The translations under genes were made by a program, and so were the position numbers. The notes beneath the pieces are model-generated. The model had not been told where the DNA came from and made no database searches. It saw only the letters and a program-made list of their open reading frames with translations. From Hyphomicrobiales bacterium (GTDB lineage Bacteria > Pseudomonadota > Alphaproteobacteria > Rhizobiales > Beijerinckiaceae), in assembly GCA_003567055.1 (NCBI GenBank), contig PXAW01000280.1:1-7522 (forward strand): 7,522 nt of DNA, in the 5' to 3' direction. Below, piece by piece: positions 1-4,480 of the stretch (positions are counted from its first letter, which is position 1; every line of letters begins with the position of its first letter).

Positions 1-870
1 CCCCGAGCCCGCATCAAGCCCCCGGCGCAGCGTGCGCAGGTCGCGCCAGGCGAGGCGTTTCTGTGAGGGCTGGCGCAGCAGATAGGCCGGGTGGAGGGTC
101 GCCATGGCGCGGATCACGCGTTTGCCGGTATCAAAGTCCTGCCAGCGCCCGCGCGCCTTGAGGATGCCGGTGCTGATCTCCATCAGCGCCTGGGCCGAAG
201 GTGCGCCGAGGCAGATCAGGAAATCGGGGTCGGCCAGTTCGATCTGGCGGCGGATGAAGGGCATGCAGGCCGCGACTTCCTGCGGCGTCGGCGTGCGGTT
301 GCCGGGCGGGCGCCAGGGGATGACGTTGGCGATATAGACGCTGGAGCGGTCGAGCCCGATCGCGGCGAGCATGCGGTCGAGCAATTGGCCCGAGCGCCCG
401 ACGAAGGGCTTGCCCTGCCGGTCCTCCTCCGATCCCGGTGCCTCGCCGACGAGCATGACCCGCGCGCCCGGCATGCCGTCGGCGAAGACCAGCGATTTCG
501 CGGAAAGCTTGAGCCCGCAGCCGTCGAACCCGGCGAGATTGTCGCGCAGCATGGCGAGATCGGTCGCCGCAGCCGCGAGCGCCCGCGCCCCGGCGACGGC
601 TTCCTGAGGGTCGAGGCTGGCGGGGGTTGAGGGCGATGCGGGGCGTGCGGTTGCGGGCGGCGCATCGCCGGAAGGCGCGCGGATGCTGTCGGCGGCGCGG
701 GCGCGGGCATCGATCCCGGCGGCGCGGCGCTCGGCTTCGCGCGCGCGCTTCTCCCGCTCCTCGGCGAAGCGGTCGATCGGCACCTCGTCCAGCGCCACAT
801 CGACGCCGGACGCGGCATAGAATTCGAGCAATGCCGTCAAAGCCGCCCGCTGATCCTCAGCCGTGTGCAT
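1..870 (-). CDS. Family-4-type uracil-DNA glycosylase, 3' end cut by window edge
   Basis: Removes uracil from DNA to start base-excision repair. 290 codons are visible with no stop; the family normally ends close to this point, so only a few residues are probably missing. Residues 1-100 are a charged, Ala/Arg-rich extension. The catalytic domain starts near residue 105: motif GEAPG at 142-146, then a PFVGRSGQLL block at 155-164, the NRTPTP block at 191-196, and the uracil-binding motif HPAYLLR at 250-256. Aligning by eye to Thermotoga-type family-4 enzymes, the four cluster-ligand positions read F115, C118, W186, C202, so two cysteines are replaced. The start at 870 is preceded by GGGAGG at 875-880 and by a plausible promoter. 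It lies 93 bp downstream of the PIN toxin gene on the same strand. Identity to the UDG superfamily is certain; retention of the Fe-S cluster is doubtful. Confidence 0.93.
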   Translation of the reverse strand, partial: MHTAEDQRAALTALLEFYAASGVDVALDEVPIDRFAEEREKRAREAERRAAGIDARARAADSIRAPSGDAPPATARPASPSTPASLDPQEAVAGARALAAAATDLAMLRDNLAGFDGCGLKLSAKSLVFADGMPGARVMLVGEAPGSEEDRQGKPFVGRSGQLLDRMLAAIGLDRSSVYIANVIPWRPPGNRTPTPQEVAACMPFIRRQIELADPDFLICLGAPSAQALMEISTGILKARGRWQDFDTGKRVIRAMATLHPAYLLRQPSQKRLAWRDLRTLRRGLDAGSG

Positions 871-915
871 CCAACCTCCCGCCGGAACGCCCGCCCGCGA
901 CGTCTCCGTCGCCCG

Positions 916-944
916 GTTATCGGGGTTTTCGGCGGCGGGGGCAA
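916..944 (-). promoter_or_regulatory. Candidate sigma-70 promoter for the uracil-DNA glycosylase gene
   Basis: On the minus strand, TTGCCC (939-944) and GATAAC (916-921) are separated by exactly 17 bp. Each matches the consensus at four of six positions. Transcription would begin near 909, about 39 nt before the start codon at 870. The glycosylase could therefore be expressed independently of the toxin-antitoxin genes upstream. Chance matches of this quality are common in this GC-rich background. Confidence 0.4.
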
Positions 945-963
945 GGTTGGGGGAGATATGGAT

Positions 964-1533
964 TCAGATCAGCGTGGTATGTGGGGCCAGCTCTTCGACG
1001 AATGTCTCGAGCCCCTGTCTGGCGAGTATGCTCAGATAGTCCTCGGTTGTGAGTGGCGGATTCTTCAGCCGAGCCCTGACCTTGCGAAGAGCATCGCAGA
1101 CAACGCCCGGAGCCAGCCAAAGCTGTTCACACAGGAATATATCCGGGTGTTGTGCGTCGATCCCGTAGCGTGCGAGCGTGGCACGCGGAAAATGCTTGAG
1201 ATTTTGAGTCACGATGACGTCACATCGGCCCACGATTGCTGCTGCGAGGACGTGTCGATCGCCGGGATCCGGCAGTTCGAGGGCGGGAATCAGGTCTTCG
1301 TATTCGCTGACAAGGCAATCACGCGTCGCGCGATCCATGAGGTCGCGGGTGCGTTCGAGAGCTGATCGCTGACGGTGCGGCTCATTGCGCAACAGCGCTT
1401 CGATCCACTCGCGGTGAATATCCGCCGTCCATTTCGCCTTGAACAGGTCGGACAGGGCGAGCTGCATCAACGCATCGCGCAGCGGAGCGGGGTAGAGGAC
1501 GTTTGCGTCGAAAAGAGCCGTATGAACGTTCAT
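964..1533 (-). CDS. PIN-domain ribonuclease, VapC-like toxin (PIN_3 type)
   Basis: 189-residue protein with a PIN nuclease fold, expected to cleave RNA with bound Mg2+ or Mn2+ when not held by its antitoxin. The first acidic residue is D9 in LFDANVLYP, followed by E42 in HREWIE, then D89 and D92 in LPDPGDRHVLAAA. The strand-loop CDVIVTQNLKHFP (104-116) carries N111 where many PIN proteins have a fourth aspartate; Asn is usual in this subgroup as I recall it. Residues 130-189 form a C-terminal extension beyond the minimal PIN domain of about 130 residues. The ATG at 1531-1533 overlaps the stop of the HTH gene as ATGA, so the two genes are probably translationally coupled. All putative catalytic positions are present, so it appears intact. 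Target RNA unknown. Confidence 0.88.
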   Translation of the reverse strand: MNVHTALFDANVLYPAPLRDALMQLALSDLFKAKWTADIHREWIEALLRNEPHRQRSALERTRDLMDRATRDCLVSEYEDLIPALELPDPGDRHVLAAAIVGRCDVIVTQNLKHFPRATLARYGIDAQHPDIFLCEQLWLAPGVVCDALRKVRARLKNPPLTTEDYLSILARQGLETFVEELAPHTTLI

Positions 1534-1994
1534 TCAGTCGCGTAGCCCATATCCTGCTGCTGGGCTTCGGCGGTGAGTTCGTCGAGAATGTTTTCCCGAT
1601 CACGATCTATCGCAGCCTTGTAGGCCATCACGTCTTCGATCCGTACTCTGCGATGCTTCCCGACCCTCCGGCAGGGCAGCTTCTTCTCGTCGATCAGCTT
1701 GACGAGAAACGGGCGTGAAACATTGAGAAGCGTTGCCGCTTGCGCCGTGGTCAACTCGGCATCGTCCGGTAGGACCGTGATGCCGCGCCCTTCTGCCATG
1801 GCGTGGAGTATCTCCATAAGAAGCGCAACCGCACCGGCGGGAAGCTCGATCGGCTCCGCCTGCTCCTCGTCACATACCCGCATTCTGAGGGGGGCGGTGG
1901 TCCGGAAGTGGCGCGCCAGTGTCATTCCCGATGCGCGGGCAATGGTGGCTTCATGGGCCGTCAGCGGGGGATGGCGCAATGTCGATCTGGTCAT
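1530..1994 (-). CDS. Excisionase-family HTH protein, probable antitoxin of the PIN toxin
   Basis: 154-residue DNA-binding protein and likely antitoxin. Residues 1-78 are an N-terminal region of no family I recognise, with a helical stretch at 53-70. Residues 80-126 are an excisionase/MerR-like HTH: ELTTAQAATLLNVSRPFL followed by the wing KKLPCRRVGKHRRVRIEDV. The tail 127-154 is acidic and probably helical, a reasonable toxin-binding segment. The ATG at 1994 is preferred because GGAGAAGG lies at 1999-2006, four nt upstream. A GTG at 2015 would extend the protein by seven residues, but it lies inside the likely -10 element. It comes first in the operon, as usual for antitoxins, and overlaps the PIN gene by ATGA. 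It probably represses its own promoter through the tandem repeats at 2040-2066 (inference). Such HTH plus PIN pairs are widespread in bacteria. Confidence 0.85.
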   Translation of the reverse strand: MTRSTLRHPPLTAHEATIARASGMTLARHFRTTAPLRMRVCDEEQAEPIELPAGAVALLMEILHAMAEGRGITVLPDDAELTTAQAATLLNVSRPFLVKLIDEKKLPCRRVGKHRRVRIEDVMAYKAAIDRDRENILDELTAEAQQQDMGYATE

Positions 1995-2013
1995 GGTTCC
2001 TTCTCCAATGCCC

Positions 2014-2043
2014 ACTATATCGCGCTAGAAGAAACAAATGCAA
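2014..2043 (-). promoter_or_regulatory. Promoter of the HTH-PIN operon
   Basis: On the minus strand, TTGCAT (2038-2043) and TATAGT (2014-2019) are 18 bp apart. TATAGT matches the -10 consensus at five of six positions. The predicted start near 2007 falls just before the Shine-Dalgarno at 1999-2006, leaving a very short leader to the ATG at 1994. The -35 element overlaps the last of the three 9-bp repeats, so a protein bound there would block RNA polymerase. Confidence 0.55.
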
Positions 2044-2066
2044 TATTCGCAATATTCGCAATATTA
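2040..2066 (-). repeat. Three tandem 9-bp repeats, probable operator of the HTH-PIN operon
   Basis: GCAATATTC (plus strand) occurs at 2040-2048 and 2049-2057, and as GCAATATTA at 2058-2066, with no spacer. Each unit contains the palindrome AATATT. The array is strikingly AT-rich for this genome and overlaps the -35 element of the HTH-PIN operon. The HTH protein encoded just downstream is the obvious candidate ligand, because excisionase-type HTH proteins can bind tandem sites cooperatively. That assignment is inference. Confidence 0.7.
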
Positions 2067-2250
2067 GTGTTGCCATGCCTCCGGCGCCAACTCCTCCCCC
2101 TGATCCCGCCCCCATTCCCGCCAAATCCGCCCCGATGGCCCTCTGCGCGCGCAAATCCGCGATTCCCGTGTTGATTCCGTGCCTTGATGGGAATAGCGTC
2201 ATCGCGCTGGTATACAGGGCCGGCATCCAGCATTGTGAATGGGGGAAACG

Positions 2251-2562
2251 ATGGCGGGCAAGACCGTGACCCGTGCCGATCTGTCGGAGGCCGTGTATCA
2301 ACGTGTCGGGCTTTCGCGCACCGAATCGGCGCAACTGGTGGAATCCGTGCTCGGCGAGATCTGCGAAACCCTCGAGCAGGGGGAGACGGTGAAGCTGTCC
2401 TCCTTCGGCTCCTTCGTCGTGCGCGAGAAGGGCGAGCGGATCGGGCGCAATCCGAAGACCGGCGTCGAAGTGCCGATCGAACCGCGCCGCGTCATGGTCT
2501 TCAAGCCGTCGAACGTCATGAAGTCCAGGATCAACGGCGGCGATGCGACCGACGATGAATGA
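2251..2562 (+). CDS. ihfA: Integration host factor subunit alpha
   Basis: 103-residue DNA-bending protein that pairs with IhfB and makes sharp bends for recombination, replication and sigma-54 promoters. Full family length. The HU/IHF fold runs through residues 5-95. The conserved [13 protein letters not shown] lies at 48-60 and the beta-arm [16 protein letters not shown] at 65-80, with P68 at the position of the intercalating proline of E. coli IhfA. The start at 2251 ([11 protein letters not shown]) matches known family starts and follows GGGGGA; an in-frame ATG at 2239 would add only four residues and lacks a good ribosome site. merR follows 52 bp downstream, probably in the same operon. 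TATACA at 2211-2216 could be a -10 element, but no convincing -35 is visible. The divergent toxin-antitoxin operon lies upstream; plsX-fabH, the usual neighbours in many alphaproteobacteria, are absent from the window. Confidence 0.96.
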   Translation: MAGKTVTRADLSEAVYQRVGLSRTESAQLVESVLGEICETLEQGETVKLSSFGSFVVREKGERIGRNPKTGVEVPIEPRRVMVFKPSNVMKSRINGGDATDDE

Positions 2563-2614
2563 ACCCGCCCATGGCGCATCAGGGGCGCGGCTGATCCGGG
2601 AGTAGTCTGGCGCG

Positions 2615-3163
2615 ATGGAAAAGAGTCCGGACGCTTTTCGTACCATCAGCGAAGTGGCTGAGGATCTCGATCTGCCCCAGCATGTGCTGCGCTTCTGGGA
2701 AACCAGGTTCACGCAGATCAAACCGCTGAAGCGGGCCGGCGGGCGGCGTTATTATCGCCCGAGCGACATCGATCTGCTCCAGGGCATCCGCCGCCTGCTC
2801 TATGCCGAAGGCTATACGATCAAAGGCGTTCAGCGCATCCTCAAGAGCGAGGGCGTGCGCGCCGTCGAGGCGATCGGGCGCGGCGAGGTCACCCTCGAAG
2901 CACGGCCCGCCGATGCGGAGGAGGAGGCGGCGCCCGATGCCGGCATGCGGCGCAGCGCGCATGGCGGCAATGATGCGGCCCCGGCCGATGCCGGCTTCGA
3001 CGACGCGCCGCCGGATACCGAAATCCCCCTCGAAATGGGTACCCGCGCCACGGGCCGCCGGGCGGCGCTCGATCGCGGGCAATTGCGTGCCGCGCTCGAC
3101 GAATTGCGCGAATGCCGCCGGGTTCTCGACAATCTCATGCTTCCCGGTGATGCCGAGGGCTGA
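2615..3163 (+). CDS. MerR-family transcriptional regulator
   Basis: 182-residue regulator of the type that commonly follows ihfA in alphaproteobacteria. Residues 9-76 form the winged [23 protein letters not shown], then [14 protein letters not shown] and the second helix pair ending at QRILKSEG. Residues 90-150 are a low-complexity linker rich in Ala, Asp, Gly and Glu. Residues 153-175 form a short amphipathic helix ([21 protein letters not shown]), likely the dimerising coiled coil. There is a single cysteine (C167) and no metal-binding loop, so it does not look like a metal or redox sensor. The ATG at 2615 is the only possible start, since a stop lies in frame four codons upstream. The nearest purine-rich site, GGGAG, is 12 nt upstream, rather far. 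Ligand and targets are unknown. Confidence 0.9.
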   Translation: MEKSPDAFRTISEVAEDLDLPQHVLRFWETRFTQIKPLKRAGGRRYYRPSDIDLLQGIRRLLYAEGYTIKGVQRILKSEGVRAVEAIGRGEVTLEARPADAEEEAAPDAGMRRSAHGGNDAAPADAGFDDAPPDTEIPLEMGTRATGRRAALDRGQLRAALDELRECRRVLDNLMLPGDAEG

Positions 3164-3322
3164 CGCGATTCGCGCGCGCCTCGCAGGGATGCGCATACGG
3201 GCCGGGCTTCACGGCGCGTGACGCATGCGGCGCGCCGGCATATCCTGCACTTGCCAAGATGCGCGACGCCGCCGGGATACGCGATCCGGAAGCGGACAGC
3301 GCGCCGGAAGAGGAGACGATCC

Positions 3323-3748
3323 ATGAGCCCGAATCAGGCGAAGACGGATGAAGCGCGCGATCCCGCCGCCGATTTCGTCGTGACACATGCGAAGGACGCG
3401 CAGTTCGACGGCGGCCTGCGCGGTTTCTTCGAATACCGCGATCTCGGCATGAAGCCGGTCACGGACGGGCGTATCCAGGCCCATGTCATCCGCGCCAAGC
3501 CCGGCGATGCGGCTTCAGGCGAATGGCATTACCACGTGCTCGACTTCCAGATGGTCTATGTGCTCAAGGGCTGGGTGCGGTTCGAATATGACGGGGTCGG
3601 GGAGGTGCTGCTCGAAGCCGGCTCCTGCGTGAACCAGCCGCCCGGCATCCTGCATCGCGAGATCGAGCATTCGCAGGATCTGGAATTGCTGGAGATCACG
3701 TCGCCGGCGGAGTTCGAAACGGTTGCCGCCAAACCGCAGGGGCGCTGA
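3323..3748 (+). CDS. Small single-domain cupin protein, function unknown
   Basis: 141-residue protein with one beta-barrel cupin domain (about residues 50-128). The first cupin motif is EWHYHVLDFQMVYVLKG (67-83) and the second GSCVNQPPGILH (100-111). Probable metal ligands are H69, H71 and H111. The usual glutamate ligand is Q76 in this protein, which I recall as typical of this alphaproteobacterial family. It may bind a metal and a small molecule, but no substrate can be named. The ATG at 3323 follows AGGAG with good spacing; earlier in-frame ATGs give an Arg-rich N-terminus unlike the family. No signal peptide is seen, so it should be cytoplasmic. It follows merR by 159 bp and converges on the phasin gene. 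The contribution of a separate promoter is unclear. Confidence 0.88.
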   Translation: MSPNQAKTDEARDPAADFVVTHAKDAQFDGGLRGFFEYRDLGMKPVTDGRIQAHVIRAKPGDAASGEWHYHVLDFQMVYVLKGWVRFEYDGVGEVLLEAGSCVNQPPGILHREIEHSQDLELLEITSPAEFETVAAKPQGR

Positions 3749-3760
3749 GGCGCGGCCCGA

Positions 3761-3791
3761 ACAAAAACCCGCCCGCTGATGCGGACGGGTT
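3761..3791 (-). terminator. Intrinsic terminator of the phasin gene
   Basis: An 11-bp stem (arms 3766-3776 and 3781-3791, loop of four bases) is followed on the minus strand by TTTTTGTT. The only imperfection is a T-G wobble on the minus strand, which is a C-A mismatch on the plus strand, and the plus strand lacks a T-run after the hairpin. It therefore serves the phasin gene, about 70 bp upstream, more than the cupin gene. Confidence 0.8.
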
Positions 3792-3800
3792 CGATACGCT

Positions 3801-3826
3801 GCGGCGGCGGGTGTGTGAGCCGCCGC
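3801..3826. other. GC-rich hairpin between convergent cupin and phasin genes
   Basis: GCGGCGGC (3801-3808) and GCCGCCGC (3819-3826) can form a perfect 8-bp stem with a 10-base loop. On the plus strand it is followed by only three T residues. It could be a weak terminator for the cupin transcript or a 3'-end stabiliser. Confidence 0.45.
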
Positions 3827-3861
3827 CGTTTACGCTACGCAGTACTTGCGCTGCGGAAGCC

Positions 3862-4197
3862 TTACTTCGCGGCGGTTTTGGCCATCGCGGTCTCGACCGG
3901 CTTCATCATTTCCTTGGCGAGGTTGGCGTAGAGTTCGCCGACCTTCGTCGACTGGGCCACGAGCGCCTCGTAGGAGCTCTTGACGTAGTCGGTCTGGATT
4001 TCGATGGCCTTGTCGAGCGACTTGGCGCCGACGAGCTTCTCCATGGTGGAGGTGCTGTGCTCGAAGGACTTCTTGGCGAAGTCGGCGGTCTCGACGGCGA
4101 TGGCCTGGGCGCCCATGGAGACACCACCGAACGCCTTCATCGTGGCGTCCATGCTTTCCTTGCCGAACTTCTGCATGTCGTCGAATTGATTCATCAT
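3862..4197 (-). CDS. Phasin family protein (polyhydroxyalkanoate granule-associated)
   Basis: 111-residue phasin_2-type protein that coats polyhydroxyalkanoate storage granules. It is almost entirely helical, with few prolines and heptad-like hydrophobic spacing: MMNQFDDMQKFGKESMDA at the N-terminus, the core ETADFAKKSFEHSTSTMEKL, then SLDKAIEIQTDYVKSSYEAL and ELYANLAKEMMKPVE. The length is typical of the short phasins of Hyphomicrobiales. The start at 4197 is chosen because GGAG at 4205-4208 is seven nt upstream; the adjacent ATG at 4194 is a possible alternative. It is transcribed alone, from a strong-looking promoter with two TGC-N3-GCA palindromes, and ends at the terminator near 3761-3791. 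Its presence implies that the organism stores polyhydroxyalkanoate, although no synthesis gene lies in the window. Confidence 0.92.
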   Translation of the reverse strand: MMNQFDDMQKFGKESMDATMKAFGGVSMGAQAIAVETADFAKKSFEHSTSTMEKLVGAKSLDKAIEIQTDYVKSSYEALVAQSTKVGELYANLAKEMMKPVETAMAKTAAK

Positions 4198-4207
4198 CTG
4201 CGATCTC

Positions 4208-4224
4208 CGGCGCGCGGTGCGCCG
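4208..4224 (-). other. Leader hairpin abutting the phasin ribosome-binding site
   Basis: CGGCGC (4208-4213) and GCGCCG (4219-4224) form a perfect 6-bp GC stem with a five-base loop. In the phasin mRNA this stem ends at the last base of the GGAG Shine-Dalgarno (4205-4208). It may tune translation or protect the 5' region; this is inference. Confidence 0.4.
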
Positions 4225-4276
4225 CCTCTGTTCGTTTGAGCCTGACGGCCGAACATGTGTGATCAGCCGATTGCCC

Positions 4277-4306
4277 CTTATATGTGCACTGCACAATGCA
4301 TGTCAA
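4277..4306 (-). promoter_or_regulatory. Sigma-70 promoter of the phasin gene
   Basis: On the minus strand there is a perfect -35 hexamer TTGACA (4301-4306) and a -10 TATAAG (4277-4282), 18 bp apart; reading the -10 one base earlier gives a 17-bp spacer. Transcription should start near 4270, leaving a leader of about 73 nt. A palindromic operator fills most of the spacer. Confidence 0.75.
4283..4295. promoter_or_regulatory. PhaR-like operator within the phasin promoter spacer
   Basis: TGTGCACTGCACA is a perfect 13-bp palindrome around one central base, with core TGC-N3-GCA. It lies between the -35 and -10 elements of the phasin promoter. The core matches the CTGC-N3-GCAG type of site I recall for PhaR, the repressor that senses polyhydroxyalkanoate and controls phasin genes in Paracoccus and Rhodobacter. 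Confidence 0.7.
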
Positions 4307-4312
4307 GGATTA

Positions 4313-4327
4313 TGTTGCACTGCAACA
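4313..4327. promoter_or_regulatory. Second PhaR-like operator upstream of the phasin -35
   Basis: TGTTGCACTGCAACA is a perfect 15-bp palindrome with the same TGC-ACT-GCA core as the site at 4283-4295. The two centres (4289 and 4320) are 31 bp apart, about three helical turns, so both would face the same side of the DNA. Confidence 0.7.
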
Positions 4328-4352
4328 AGAGCCGGAAAATTCGGTTTCCGCA

Positions 4353-4367
4353 TTAACCCGTCCGTAA
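4353..4367. promoter_or_regulatory. CtrA-like box upstream of the carboxypeptidase gene
   Basis: TTAA at 4353-4356, seven bases, then GTAA at 4364-4367, one mismatch from the CtrA consensus TTAA-N7-TTAA. It lies 113 bp upstream of the carboxypeptidase start. CtrA controls cell-cycle and envelope genes in alphaproteobacteria, so the location fits, but one mismatch in a short motif is weak evidence. Confidence 0.35.
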
Positions 4368-4480
4368 CCGCGATTCCCGCAGGATGAAGATTGTGATGCG
4401 TTCGCAATGGTGACGGACACCAGTGCCGGGGGGCCGGACGCGTCAAGGGTTCTCGACCGCTGACACAGGGACGGTCTCAC

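Noticed and set aside
91..630. Open frame of 179 codons on the plus strand
   Set aside because: It lies antisense to the uracil-DNA glycosylase, which has clear catalytic motifs; the frame is an Arg/Ala-rich by-product of GC bias.
865..1365. Open frame of 166 codons on the plus strand
   Set aside because: Antisense to the PIN gene and its upstream gap, with no recognisable domain or ribosome site.
2040..2066. Three tandem repeats as a possible CRISPR remnant or replication iteron array
   Set aside because: The units are only 9 bp with no spacers, and no cas or rep gene is near. A promoter operator explains position and orientation better.
1951..2721. Open frame of 256 codons on the minus strand spanning the ihfA region
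   Set aside because: It runs across the antitoxin promoter, ihfA and the start of merR on the opposite strand. Its sequence is low complexity, and ihfA and merR are beyond doubt.
3164..3322. Possible tRNA gene behind merR, where some relatives carry one
   Set aside because: No T-arm consensus and no cloverleaf could be found on either strand; only a GC-rich palindrome is present.
3218..3322. Longer N-terminus for the cupin starting at 3218
   Set aside because: The added residues are Arg-rich and unlike the family, while the ATG at 3323 has a good AGGAG site.
3811..4239. Open frame of 142 codons on the plus strand, Gly/Leu-rich
   Set aside because: Antisense to the phasin gene, which has a promoter, ribosome site and terminator on the minus strand.
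4198..4296. N-terminal extension of the phasin to 4296
   Set aside because: The extension would start upstream of the predicted transcription start and cover the promoter; it is Arg-rich and unlike phasins.
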